64,000 bases of DNA from Haematococcus lacustris (taxonomy: Eukaryota; Chlorophyta; Chlorophyceae; Chlamydomonadales; Haematococcaceae). Of the stretch, positions 1 to 11,522 are shown piece by piece (the first letter of the stretch is position 1; each line of letters opens with the position of its first letter). The translations under genes and the position numbers were made by a program. The notes beneath the pieces were generated by a model. The model was not told the DNA's origin, ran no database searches, and saw nothing but the letters and a program-made list of their open reading frames with translations. The stretch lies in assembly GCA_030144725.1 (NCBI GenBank), contig JASKMD010000015.1:2466406-2530405 (forward strand). Reading direction: 5' to 3'.

Positions 1-1546
1 ACCACGCAGCGACAGCGGCGCAGCAAAGCCCTCCAACCCTGGCTGCTCCTCCCCTTGGCCTGCCTCAGTGGAGCAGCCCTGCTCTGGGTGCGGTTCCAAC
101 AGTCTAACCAACCTCCAACCAAGCCTGGGAGGCGCGCTCCGGGTGCAGGCAAGGCCACCCAGGGCCAGCTGCCCCCTGGGACATCCAGTGGCAGCCCAGG
201 GGCAGCCAAGCCACAGACCAGGTCTGGGCCCCGTGGCAAGCGTGGCGTCGCCAAGGGCAGTGCAGTCTCACCACCAGCACCAGGGGGGAAGGTGGGCAAG
301 GTGGTTGAGGAGGTGGTTGAGGTGGTTGAGCCTGAGGCGGTTGAGCCAGAGGCGGCTGAGCCTGAGCCAGCGCCACTGCCAGACAGCCTGGAGGTCATGG
401 TGGCGAGTGTGACTCTGGAACCGCTACCCCGGCCTGTGGGCAGCCTGGCCCCTGCCCCGCTGCAAGCCCTGGTACGTGCTGGCTGTAGAGGCGGCCTCTC
501 TTGCACCCTCTGCCCCTGCCCCCTGCCCCCTGCCCCCTGCCCCCTGGCCCCTGGCCCCTGGCCCCGCCTCCCACCCCCCTCTGCGTGATTAGCAACAGCA
601 ACAGCCCCTGGCAAGACCCTGCCAGTGCTCCCCCCACCCCCTCCCCCTCCCCCCACCCCCCCTGTGCCCCCCTCCACTCCCTTTCCCTGCTCCTCGCAGA
701 CCTTCCTGGTGTCGGAGGACACGGCCCTGGCCGGCCTGCCCACCACCTTCGGCCTAGCTTCCTGGGCCCCCCTGACCGCCCCCGCCCCCGCCCACCACCC
801 TCTTGTCCAGCGCGCCCTGGCTGCCGGCGCCACTTGCCTGGGCTCCTCCTCCTGCCAGCCCGCCTGCATGGATTTGCTGGGGGCCAACTGTGGCAACCCC
901 CTCAACCGCCACCGGGCAGCAGGGGGGGGCCACACAGGGGCGGTGTTGGCGGTGGCGTCTGGGGCAGCGGCCTTTGCCTGCGCCCCTGATGCCCTGGGCC
1001 AGGTCAGGGTGCCGGCAGCGTGCTGTGGACTGTATGCCTTCAGGCCTTCACCCAGCTACCTAGGCTACCCCCTCCCCGCCCTGGCGGCAGACCCTCCCCC
1101 CATCCCACCCCCCAACTCCCAGGAGACAGCAGCAGGGGGGGCAGCAGCAGCAGGGGGAACAGCGGGCGAGGCGGCAGCAGCAGGGGCAGCAGCAGCAGTG
1201 GCAGCAGCGGCTGCCGCAGAAGGGGGGAGGAGGGAAGGGGGAGGGGGAGGGGCAGAAGGCTTTGGCGTTGGGTCAGGCAAGGGTGTTGGGGCAGGGGCGG
1301 TGGGTGTGGCAGTTATGTCGGTTGTGGCTCGTGACCCAAGCGTTGTGCTCAAGGTGGCACAGGCCCTGGGTGCTCCAGGTGTGACACAGGCCCAGTCACT
1401 CTTTGGGCCCCATGCAGCTCATTTCTGCTCACACTTCCCAATGTTGTGGGTAGGGGCTTAGCTAGTGGTGGGGCTGACCCCTTGCCTGCTGCTGCTGACC
1501 CCTGTTCTGCTGGGCCACCCTCCCTCCAGCCGCCGCTGCCGCTGCC

Positions 1547-1577
<31 letters not shown>

Positions 1578-2908
1578 TTGTTGTTGTGGCTCAGGCTCAG
1601 CCAACATCAAGGGCGAGATCATCAAGTTTGTGGTGGCCCAGGACCTGTTTGACATGTGTGCGCCAGAGTTCCAGCCGGCCATACTGGCTCTGAAGAAGGC
1701 CATCCTGAAGTGGGCTGGGGCGGACCAGGCTGGGGCGGTGCAGCTGGTGGGTCTCTAGCAGGAGGGTGGATAGCATTAGGGGTGCCGGGTGGGGAGGAGG
1801 GTCAGCATGCTGCTGGGGTCAGTGCCAGCCTCTTCTAAACCCTGAAGTATTCATGACGGCACTATCGCCCTCTTTCCAGCTGCGGCAATTCCCTTCTGAC
1901 ACTCTGACCCTGACCCTGACCCTGACGCCTGACCCCTGACCCCTGACCCCTGACCCCTGGCCCTGACCCTGACCCTGACCCTGACCCTGACCCTGACCCT
2001 GACCAGGTGCGTTTCCTTGCCAGTAACCTGCGGGGCTGGGAACCCCTCATCCCCTCCCATGAGGCAACTGACAGGGACGGGGTGCGGGTCAGTGACTTCC
2101 TGGAAGCTGCCGTGGTGGCAGGTGCGGCTCCCTCCTGCCCCCACCCCTGGGCTGGGCTGGGCTGGGCTGGGCTGGGCTGGGCTGGGCTGGGCTGGGCTGG
2201 GCTGGGCTGGGTGCCTACTCCTTTCTCCAGCCTTGCACAACCAGAGCCGCGCGTTTCTGCTGTGGCGTGCTCGGGGGCAGGTTGGGGTGACCCCCTCCTC
2301 CGTCATACCATCTTTGCACAAGCAGAGCAGCGTCCATTGTGTGTTTGTGAGCAGGAGCACGGCTAGAGGCTAGTGACCTGTGGGCAAGAGCTGGCCCAGT
2401 GGAGTCCCTGGCCAGGCAACTGGAGGCTGCCAGCGCTGCCACCAGCAGCAGTCCAGCCCTTCCGTCAGCAGCAGGCCAGCCGGAGCAGCGGCCTAGCGAG
2501 CCACCCCACAGTAGCAGGCCTGACGAGCTGGAGCAGGAGGAAGAAGGCAAGGGGAGGACGGCAGCTGTGGCGGTGGAGGACGGGCATGTGGCAGCGCCTG
2601 ACCAGCCGGCTCCTGCTGGGCAGGTGGCTGGTCGGGTGGGTGTTGGTGAGGGGGTGTGTGGAGAGGTGGGCAGCAGCACAGGCGAGGCAGCAGGGAGTAC
2701 CACAGTGGCGGACTCACAAGCATTGTCAGATCCGGCGGCAGCAGCAGTAGCGGCGGCGGCAGTAGCAGCGGTGGCAGCAGCGGCAGCAGGGGCAGCGGGC
2801 ACAGCAGCCAAGGCGGCAGCCGGCATCTCGGATGAGGCAGTCCAGGCGGCTGAGACCCCAGGGGCGGCGGAGGCAGCAGGGGCAGCAGAGGCAGCAGAGG
2901 CTCAGGGC

Positions 2909-2944
<36 letters not shown>

Positions 2945-5900
2945 GCAGTAGCAGCAGCAGAGCCAGTTGAGACAGGGGCCCGGGGGGTGTTGGCTGACCC
3001 TGAAGAGCACCAGCAGCCAGGTGCCACCACCACTGCCAGCAGCAGCAACAGCAACAGCAGCAGCAGTGAGGCACCAGGTCGCGCTAGTGTCCTGCCCCCC
3101 GCCCCCAGTGAGGAGCAGCTGCATGCTGCCCGGCAGCTGGCTGCGGAGCTCCACGACTGCCTGCGCGCCACTGTGAAGCCAGACACCATTATGGTGCTGC
3201 CGGCCCTGCCCTTCCCTGGTGAGGGGGGGAGGGGAGGTCGGGCAGCAGGGGGGAGGGGGGCTGGTTGAGGAGCAGGCCGGGTATGCCCCTTGGTGGCCAG
3301 CAGCAGCAGGGGGGGCAGCAGAAGGCGGGGTACGGGGTCGGCAGCGAGGGGCAGGTGGCAGGGGGAGGGGGCGGCAGTGGGTATGGGGCGGGGGCTGTGG
3401 CGGGTGGGGCAGCAGGCTCCCAGAGCCTCAGCTTTGCCGCAGCCGGGGGTGCCTACTCCGCCCCGGCCTACCCTTGGTGGCCGGGGGGGGGGGCTGTGAG
3501 GTGTGTTAGAGTCCATTGGGAGTGGTTGAGACGCTGCCCCTGTCCCTAACACAAAGTCCAGCTAGGGGGGAGGAGGGAGCAGCAGGTGAGGGGGGGGGAG
3601 GAGAGGAGGTGAAGGGGGGAAGGGAAGGGGTGGTGTCCAGCACGGAGCCAAGGTGGGGATGAGGGGGGCCAGGGTCAGGGGGCCAAGGGGCGGGGCCAGG
3701 GTCAGGGGGGTGCGCCAGGAGGGAAGGGAAAAGGAGAATAGAAAGGGGAAAGAAGGGAGGAGATGAAAGGGGGGCTGGGGCCAGGGCTAGGTGTAAAGAG
3801 ATCTGTGTGTGATATGAAGGTGTGACATGAAGGTGGGCTGAGCCTGTACAAGCACCTCCTCAAGAGGTAGCCACTTGAGGGCACTCTTCACCCCCTCCCC
3901 CTTCCACTCCCACTCCCCCTTCCTCCCTGCTGCTCCCCTCCCACCCTAGCCTGCATATGCGCCACTGTGCAAGCCAACCCAACCACACCCCTCCCCCTCC
4001 CCCTCCAAGCCATCCCAACCACCCCAACCGTCAAACCAGCCGCCCCCACATGCCCCCCCCCGGTGCCCTGGTTGTGGTGCCTGCTGACCTGCAGCCCCCC
4101 GGCGCGATGCGTCAGAGGTGGAGAAGGCGGTGTTCAGCAAGCTGGCGCGCTGCTTCAGTGTGCTGGCCTCCCTGGGGGGCTGCCCCTCACTCACTGTGCC
4201 TGTGGGCAGGCTCAGGGACGGCTCCCCCATCGCGATCTCGCTCATGGCAGTACAGAAGTGGGTGTGACCTGGTGCTGTGTGTCACACTGAGGGTGGGAAG
4301 CACTGCCACTGGGCTGCGATGCAGTGCAATGGAGGGGTCGTATTTAGCAGCTGGTGCATGTTGTGCTGTCTGGGGTGGTTGTGGAGCTGCTCTGGCGGTG
4401 GCGCTGGTGGCGGGTGCTGCTGCAGGTTTGACCTGCGCTTGCTTGCGGTCGCTCAGAAGCTGTGTCCGATGATCCAGGACTCGTTTGAGGCAGTGAAGCT
4501 GGAGCTAGCACAGATGGCTGCAAAGCAGGTGGGGCTGGGGCTGGGGCTGGGGCTGGGGCTGGGGCTGGGGCTGGGGCTGGGGCTGGGGCTTGCGCTGGGG
4601 CTGGTGGTTGGGGTGGCATGAGGTTGAACAGCATAGCATTGTGGTGGAGGTCAAGACAGGGAACAGGGCGGGGAAGGGACGACGAAGGGTCTTTGGGATG
4701 GGGTGGTGGGCAGGGTGGGAGGGTGGAGGGGTTAGGAAGAGAGGGTAGGGGCTAGTTGTTTTAGGGGGCCTGGGTTAGCAACAGATGAATTCGGATGAGG
4801 ATGGCAGGGCATGGCCCAAATGTCTGCTTCCTGCTGCATGCTAGCTGACAACTCTGACATGCATCCATGGACTCCATTGCCAGGCAGCTTACTGGGCTGC
4901 ATCCTGCCATGCAAGCTCACACTTTCACTCATGCCGTGTGAAAAACATGCCATGATGTGCAAGCATGGTGATGTTTGGCAGGCGGAGGACGAGGCGAAGG
5001 CAGTTGCAGGGACAGCTGGCCCTGAGGGGTCAACCGCCCCAACCACCAATGGTCATTCGAAAGGCGCTGATGACCTCCAAGGGAAAGCCAGCGCAACAAA
5101 TGGCACTGGGGCCAAAGTGGCTCAGGGCTCTGGAGCAGTCAATGGTTCAGGAGGTCAAGGGCTCAAACCCAGCGGCCAGCATTCCCAGCCCCCTGCTGGG
5201 GTGGACCCCAAGAAGGCTGAGAAGGCTGAGAAAGCCAAGGCAAAGGGCAACGAGTACTTCCAGGCAGGTCAGTGCTGGGTGAGAGGGGCGATGACATCAG
5301 ACCTTGCATGTTTATCCAAAGGTTTTCCATCATTACAACTTGTTTATCCATTGGCATTGCAAAACAATGCAAGAAATAAAGAAATGGTAAAAGGGTGAAA
5401 AGATAGCAAAACTGATTATATTCTATCCCTGTGTGACATGTTACTATCGGTCTTTGGCTGTGCTGCGGTCCACATCTCACATGCAATGTTTTGACACAGT
5501 GCCATGTTCACATGCACTGTGGATGATCAGCCACACATGGCTGGGTGGCTGCATGGCTGCAGGGAAGTTCATGGAGGCATTAACGGAGTACACCAGGGCC
5601 ATCAGCTTCAACCCCAACAATCACGTGTACTACTCCAACCGTGCCATGGCCTGCATCAAGCTGTTCCGTTTTGAACAGGCAAGCGTTTCCTGGCCTCACC
5701 TCCAGTGCCTTGCACATACCCTGGACCCCAATCCCCTGTAACCCAATGTGTGACGCAATGTGTGCCTTAATGTGACCTTATTGCCTAGTGTCCGGCCTTC
5801 ATGCTCGTGCAATATTGGTGTCTGAGGAGGGGGAGAGGCTCCCAGTGCCGCCCTCGTGCTGCATACCTTCCAATGTCCTATGCCCCTGTCAGTCGTCAGC

Positions 5901-6657
5901 ACTTCGATGATAGCCGCCCATTTTGTATTCGCGGGGTGTGACCTATATCATGATGATGGTTGCAACGAAAGCCGCCTACACCGCCACGTACAGGACGGGG
6001 GCATGCGCGATGCGAGGTTGTTAGCCGCCATCACTCGTTGCATGGCGAGCCTGCTTTTGGTGCGCCCGCGCAGGCCGAAGACGATTGCAACAAGGTGTTG
6101 CGCTTTGAGCTGGCCGACAAGGACAAGGTGAAGGCGCTGCTGCGCCGCGCAACGGCACGCGACGCGCTGCAGAAGTATGAAGGCGCAGAGGCGGACCTAC
6201 GGGCCGTGCTATCCCTGGAGCCGGTCAACAAGCAAGCCCGCGAGGACCTGCAGGTGCGGGTCGTTGGCTATGTACAGTGATGGAGTCGCACACACCGCCC
6301 GCCCCAACCCGCCCTGCCCTGCCCTGCCCCGCCCTACCCCGCCCTGCCCCGTCCCGCCCTGTCCCCGGGAGTCCTCGATGAAATACTAAACCCTGCAATG
6401 TCATTATGTCCCTATATATCGTTTGCTTCATATTCTTCCGCTGTTGCGATCATCGCACGTTTGTTCAGGCGCTTCGCCGGCACCAGACAGAGATGGCGCA
6501 AGCGCAGGCGGCCATGGTGGCGCATATGCGGGCGCAGCAGGTCGGCATGGGCAGCAGCGGCGGCGGCGGCATGGTGCCCCAGCTGCCACCCGGCTTTGAC
6601 CTCAATTCCCTGCCGCCCGGCATTGACCTTGCTCATCTGGGGCTGGCGCAGCACTAA
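1..6657 (+). CDS. TOC64: TOC64/OEP64: amidase-like plus TPR receptor of the plastid outer envelope (5' end outside window)
   Basis: Toc64 docks Hsp90/Hsp70-bound preproteins at the outer envelope through C-terminal TPRs; its amidase domain is usually inactive. Exons I place: 1-471, 700-1378, 1601-1746 (or from 1595), 2007-2121, 2400-3218, 4095-4257, 4426-4528, 4982-5267, 5563-5678, 6074-6253, 6469-6657. All junction phases agree and the stop is TAA at 6655. Exon 1 has a hydrophobic anchor (LLLPLACLSGAALLWV) followed by basic residues. Exon 2 carries the amidase signature (VRVPAACCGLYAFRPS), but the usual DTGGS nucleophile site reads DALGQ and the Gly/Ser loop reads GGGHTGAV, so it should be catalytically dead. 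TPRs start at KAKGNEYFQAGKFMEALTEY and continue in FRFEQ/AEDDCNKVLRFE and KYEGAEADLRAVLSLEP. Exons 2 and 5 carry long Ala-rich insertions. The intron after 5678 has a GC donor. Confidence 0.86.
1906..2004. repeat. (CCCTGA)n array in a TOC64 intron
   Basis: Imperfect CCCTGA/CCCCTGA hexamer-heptamer array ending directly at the 3' splice acceptor of the 2007 exon, so the polypyrimidine stretch of the acceptor is itself the repeat. Confidence 0.9.
2148..2212. repeat. (GCTGG)n pentanucleotide array
   Basis: About a dozen uninterrupted GCTGG units in the TOC64 intron that follows the 2007-2121 exon. Confidence 0.92.
4531..4590. repeat. (GGGGCT)n hexanucleotide array
   Basis: Near-perfect GGGGCT units starting just after the splice donor at 4529 in a TOC64 intron. 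G-rich on the transcribed strand; could form G-quadruplex RNA. Confidence 0.9.
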
Positions 6658-8601
6658 GTAGCTGTGTGCCACGGGACGCAGCGGCGCATTGGTTCTTGCA
6701 TCCTTGATGTCTGCTGGTTCGCTACTGGAGTCCCAAAGAAAACTTAATTTTGTGAAAAATGACGGGTGACGGGCCCTTAACCTATTGCTAATCAGTTTGA
6801 CGTTTGCAGTGGATGGTGTAGCATGGCTAGAGTAAAAGCCACCATCCTTGGCACTTATGAGTGGGTGCATACCCCAGTAAACCAGTATGTTTGCATGAAG
6901 ATTACCAACCCCGTGTTGGGACATCCTGATCGCAATAACAGAGTGTTCGCATGGCTGCAAGCAAAAGTGCACACAGATCTGACACGACAGCTTCGATGGG
7001 CGTGCGAGGTATTTGCAACGCATCGGTGTCAGGGATTGTGATGTCGGTTTTTGATGTGTTTGTCAGACTTTTCAGACACAGTGAAGCTGACCAGAGGAAG
7101 ACATACAGGCTGGTAGAGGCCGCCATGCAGCAAAAATGGCCAACTCAGCAAACTCTCTGTGCCAGGCGGTGGTGCCCAGCTGCTGTACCCAGGCTACTGT
7201 GCCAGCCACTGTGCCAGCTACCGGCAGAGCTGCACAGCAGGCATGAGGCAGCTAGCATGGCGCAGGCCGCTGTGGAGCAGCAGCGCTGGGTTTTGCAATG
7301 GGCCTTCCTCAACCAAGCCCTGGCCCTCATGTATTGCCTGCTCCGCCCCAGACGCTGACTCGAGCCTGAAACCTGAGCACGACTGAACCCACCCACATTG
7401 GCAGGCTCCAGCTCCTGTCATGCCCAGTCATGTACCATGTCTGCCCTGTAAGGACAACTGCCAGGCAGACAAACCCACGCTGCCCCAGCTGCACCTGCAT
7501 GTACCTAGTGGGAGAGCAGGCCACCCTGGTGACACAATGGTAGGGGGATAGGCATACGCATAAATAGAAAGCAAAGCCGGAACTATTTTGAGTGTGTCAG
7601 GCGCAACACATCAGACACATGTGTGTTGCTGCTTAGCAAAAATGGCCAGCTCAGTCTTCACCTGCCCAGCACCATGCCTTGTCTGGCTCCAGCTCCTGTC
7701 ATGCCCTGCACCATGTCTGCCCTCATGCCCAGTCACCCTCTCCCAGCCCCTCACGCAGCCCTTGCCGCCTTCCACACACCTCTTCACAGCACTGGCCCAA
7801 GGACCCACACTGCGGACTCCAGTCACCCCGTCACTACCTCAGCAGCATGTGCACGGCTGAGGCCATTTGTGCAATGGTTCAAGGATGGCTGGTCAAGCTG
7901 CAGCCACTGCCGCCGCATCACACACGGGTCTTCGGTTGAGGGAAGTTGGTTGACGGGAGGCCGCCCATGGGCGCTATCCTATTGAAGATCTGCAGTCCAG
8001 CAATAAAGCACGTGGCCATGGCTTTCGCACAACATTCCAGCGCATGGCACTTGATAGCCAAAGGCTGAGCTCTAGCCATGGGCAGCCTGAGCCAGTAGCA
8101 TCCTGCACATTTGCCTCGCTACGCACCCATCCGCCAGCTAGCCATGGCCTGCCGCCAGGACGCTGGGCCATGCCTCCCACATTACAGCACAGGCAGTGGT
8201 ATGAGGGCACCCAGGACAGGCTGACAGGGGGCCATGCAGGCACGAGGGTGGTGTGACCATGAACTCCATGCCCCAGGCAGCAGTGCAAGCTGTCCCTGGC
8301 TAGACACTGGCAATGACTAATGTGGGGTAGGGTAGCTGGCCAAGCCGTCACGCATGGCGTGCCCGCAAGCAGCAATCCTATGCCTTGCTCGCTCCAGCGA
8401 GGCTGGCAGGATCCCACCATGCTGCACAAGAGCTTTTGGAAGTGCCCCTTTTGGAAGTGCTCTTTGGAGGTGCCCTTTGGAAGTGCGAGAGTGAGTGACA
8501 TCGCCTCCTGGGTATTAGTAGGTACCAGCAGGTGTTAGTAGATATGAGCCTAGTGGCGCAATGCCTCTGAGGAAGCGGCCCAGTGCCGCGGAGCAAGAGC
8601 C
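6658..8601. other. No gene recognised between TOC64 and the first Fanzor-like fragment
   Basis: I see no convincing coding exon. Two stretches resemble one another: about 7125-7440 and 7627-7740 share a 'GCAAAAATGGCCA' start and a 'GGCTCCAGCTCCTGTCATGC' segment. This suggests a degraded internal duplication, perhaps of a mobile element I cannot name. Near 8430-8485 there is a short imperfect repeat of TTTGGAAGTGC. Confidence 0.5.
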
Positions 8602-9045
8602 TGGAGCCAGCAGCGTGACCAGCCGGTGCGGGGCATGATGTGGTGCCCGGTAGTAGCCCCCCGCAAGCCCCCACAGGCCCCACGCAGCAGCCAGGAAGCC
8701 ACACCGGCAGCAGCCTCAGAGCCTGGGCCCAGCACTCCCCTGCCAGCCTAGCGCAGCAAGCGCATCAAGGCTGAGCCAGAGGCAGCTGAGCCCACAAAGG
8801 GCAAGAGCAAGGCTGCCAAAGCCAAGCCAGCACCACAGCCAGGCAGGTGGCTGGACAGGGACTGCAATGCAGCATTGAACATGCAGCGCATTGGGGAGAG
8901 CAAGTGGCGCCCACTGGAGCTGTGCTGGTGGCCACAGCAGGCAGCGCTGCCAGCCAAGGGCAAGGAGTACCCTGGCCTGGGCTACAAGCGGCTGCGAGAC
9001 AAGCCACCAAAGGCCCAGCAGCAGCAGCCTGCTGTGGCACAGTAG
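8602..9045 (+). pseudogene. Fanzor/TnpB-like nuclease, C-terminal fragment
   Basis: The reading frame begins at a WSQQRDQPVRG match to the longer copy at 41739-43170 and ends with TAG at 9043. It contains the family's terminal RuvC-III motif LDRDCNAALNMQRIGESKW, in which the first Asp of DRD with NAA is the expected metal ligand, then a ELCWWPQQAALPAKGKEYP tail and a Gln-rich end. A TAG at 8749 replaces the Lys codon found in the other copies (PPPAKRSK becomes PLPA*RSK). There is no N-terminal part or RuvC-I/II, so it is a dead 3' fragment. It is the only copy in the window with this plus-strand orientation. Confidence 0.75.
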
Positions 9046-9165
9046 TGTGTGTGCCCCCCACTTTGAGCTGTCATCAGCTTTCAATTAGTGCATGTTTTGT
9101 CATGCCAACTCTACGGTGTAGCCCTAACGGGTCAGGCAATGTTGTAGGTGGTAGGCGACTATGAC
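9046..9165 (+). other. Conserved 3' flank of the Fanzor-like family (partial)
   Basis: The bases after the stop match, as reverse complement, the 3' flanks of the minus-strand copies (32964 downward and 41738 downward): shared words include TTAGTGCATGTTTTGTCA, GTAGCCCTAAC and GGTGGTAGGCG. The match ends near 9165, so the hairpin part seen in the other copies is missing. This is part of the candidate omega-RNA/right-end block. Confidence 0.6.
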
Positions 9166-9853
9166 CATGTGTATGCCATGTGTATGCCATGTGTAGGCCA
9201 TGAGCATGCCATGCGATGGGAACTCCACACAGACAAAAACACCGCTTTGTAGTGGTCCACAATTAGTGTGTTCGACTGCAATGAAGGCTCAAGGTTGAGG
9301 GCCAAGGTGCTGCACAAGAGCAAATGCCATGTGACAGTGATGATGATGGTGGTGATGATAGCAATGAGAGCCTGGCCCATTCACATGTGCTTGCTCCCTG
9401 CCTGTCTCTGCAACAGCAGCCTATGCAGGACAGAAGCGGGCAGCAAGGGCAGCAGGGGCAGCAGCAGGAACAGCCTATGCAGCTACAACAATAGGCCCCA
9501 GCCATGTCCAGATCTGTGCTTGCAGCTACCATGGTGCGGGTGCTGACATGCATATGCTCACAACCCACCATGTGCAAAAGGGTACACAGATGCATGCATG
9601 TGCGCGTGTATTTGTGTGTGAGATACAGTGGGTGGAGTGAAAGTGTGGGGTCACACATGGGAGGAAGGGGTGGCTCGTGCCTTCACCATTGACAGCTATG
9701 TGAGACAGGAGCACAGCTACAACAACGGCACACCTGAACCCACCACTACCAGGGTTGTGTTCTTTCATGAGCAGTGGCTTATTATCAACGTGCCTTCATG
9801 CAGGCCCCTCACTCTCACGCAACGTGCCCCTCACTCTCACTGCCACGTGCCCC
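9166..9853. other. Noncoding stretch downstream of GOT1
   Basis: It contains a short tandem CCATGTGTATG repeat at 9165-9205 and a TGATGATGGTGGTGATGAT run near 9338. No exon with coherent similarity was seen. It presumably includes the GOT1 3' UTR, since GOT1 is transcribed leftward. Confidence 0.5.
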
Positions 9854-10495
9854 TCACTCTCTCATGCCACCCACCATCTTCAGGAGTGGAAAGTCCAGAA
9901 CTTTGCCCAGGACCGGAACCCGCCGGACGAACTGCAAGGCTGTTGGAATGAACTCGCAGAACAATAGCCAGAAGCCAAACGCTTCCAGCAGCAGGCCAAT
10001 GACTGTCCAGCCAACCACGACGAGGGTGCAGCCACCTAGGTAGAATGCCGACCCCTGTTTGCAGTAAACAAGGCAACCGCCAGAGCAGCTTTGTCAAAGG
10101 AAGGGCCCCCAGGCAATCTGGCAAGCTCTGTTTTGCCGCCCACCTTTCTGTTCTTGCGCTTAAGGAAGAATGCAACTGTGGATTGAATTCCGATTGTGGT
10201 GGCCAAGCCAGCTAAAAAGAGTAGCTGCAAGCAGGGTGGGTGATGAGATTGACCAACATCAGACTGTACCAACTACAATGGAGGATAACGTGTGTGTTAC
10301 ATACATTGCCCATTGCTATCAACCCCCGATCAAACATAAGCAGCATGCCTAAGATGGTGAAGAGGATACCAAAGCCGGTCAAGCCCAGCCCAATCTCTGC
10401 AAGGTGAGAACATGGCGTGCTGTTGGCCGTGCACTTGCATGACGCATGCATCTGGACCACTTACTGCGTTGGTCGTTTAGCCATAACTGCATCAT
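9854..10495 (-). CDS. GOT1: GOT1-type vesicle-transport membrane protein
   Basis: Got1/Sft2 family proteins are small four-helix membrane proteins acting in ER-Golgi and early-Golgi vesicle traffic. The minus-strand exons are 10495-10465, 10396-10305, 10224-10144 and 10054-9854. They sum to 405 nt (134 aa plus stop), all with GT-AG introns and matching phases. The first exon starts with two consecutive ATGs and reads MMQLWLNDQR; exon 2 continues with the family hallmark KIGLGLTGFG and GMLLMFDRGLIAMGN. Exon 3 gives a second hydrophobic segment (LLFLAGLATTIGIQ) and the basic KRKNRK loop. Exon 4 gives GSAFYLGGCTLVVVGWTVIG and a last hydrophobic helix followed by VRRVPVLGKVLDF. Length matches the family. 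The last few codons after FPLLK could instead be spliced at a GTGGGT, so the C-terminus is less certain. Confidence 0.9.
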
Positions 10496-11522
10496 TTGTA
10501 CGCATCCGTATCGGGGTCACCAAGCAGCTACTCCTGAGATCATATCAACTGGCTCAAGCTACTTCGACTATGGACATAGGGGTGCAAGCTTATGAAGTGC
10601 TGGCTGACATGGGGCTGCGACTACCACCACGAACCGGCTTTACCCAACCGTCAACGGCCGATGCGCCCTCTTCCTATGTTCTTCTTTTTTGTTACCTCTT
10701 TCTGCAACTCCTGAACCCCACAGCCCTCATGCTACACCAAAATAAAGCATGAGTTGGAATCGAACCAAGGCTGCGAGTCAGGTCCCACAAGGTCAGGTAA
10801 AATGGCTCGAAAAAATGTACCGTCACTTTTTGTCGCGTATACTGCACTCCAAGAGGTCAAACCGCGACGCCCCGCTGCGGCGTGGTGCTCCGCAGCTTGG
10901 CCTGCGAGGGACGGGCTAAAGTCAACATTGCCCCCCTCCGCGGTATCCTTGCTCCAGTGACTCCTTGCACCCTGACGGTAGTGCACGTGCATACAGCAAC
11001 GCCGCAACGACGAGCGAGGTAGAGCGGTCACTAGTCGGTCGGTCGGCGTGCCGTGATGGGGTGCCGGCATGCAAATCTGCAGTGCTGTTTTTGAGATCGA
11101 TTTGCTGCTTGTTGCTGCGGCGCATCCGTCTCGTTTTTGCGCCCTAGCGTTGACGTATACTCATAGCTCCCACGGGAAGCTATTGCAGTGTAATATATCT
11201 GCCCTGCGCGGGTTGGGAGGCTTTTGAAATTCCAGTGAGTTGAAACCTAATTTCTAGACGGGAAGTGCATCAAACGCCGTGCTGACCTCATGTAGAGATG
11301 CAAGCGGTGTGCCCCGAGAATCTCTACCACTTTGAATAGCGTTATTCTTAGGATTAGCACCCATAGATCACCCAGACATACCTACCATGCTCATGTCTAA
11401 ATCACCCCAACATCTCGCGCTCACTAGGCTGCGAAAGTGGTAGAGGTTGTTCTAATTCCTCCAAGCTACCACCAGCGTTCACCAGCAGCGCAAATGATGC
11501 AGACTGGCGGCCATAATTAGCG
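10496..11522. other. Intergenic region between divergent GOT1 (-) and the coiled-coil/SAP gene (+)
   Basis: About 1 kb with no recognised exon. It should hold both promoters. A tRNA T-arm-like GGTTCGATTCCA lies on the minus strand near 10757, but no cloverleaf can be completed. 11160-11470 is AT-richer than its surroundings and has no open frame worth calling. Confidence 0.5.

Noticed and set aside
1906..2004. (CCCTGA)n as interstitial telomere
   Set aside because: Volvocalean telomeres are of TTTTAGGG type; this is an ordinary intronic hexamer array.
2493..3154. Minus-strand Leu/Cys-rich ORFs opposite the TOC64 Ala-rich exon
   Set aside because: Shadows of GCN/CAG runs; the plus-strand exon is supported by splice phase and Toc64 similarity at both ends.
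7588..7985. Pro/Ser/His-rich ORFs between TOC64 and the first Fanzor-like fragment
   Set aside because: No domain, no splice-consistent extension, and related duplicated sequence nearby carries stops.
10740..10800. tRNA gene on the minus strand
   Set aside because: A GGTTCGATTCCA T-arm is present, but no acceptor, D-arm or anticodon arm can be drawn at the right spacing.
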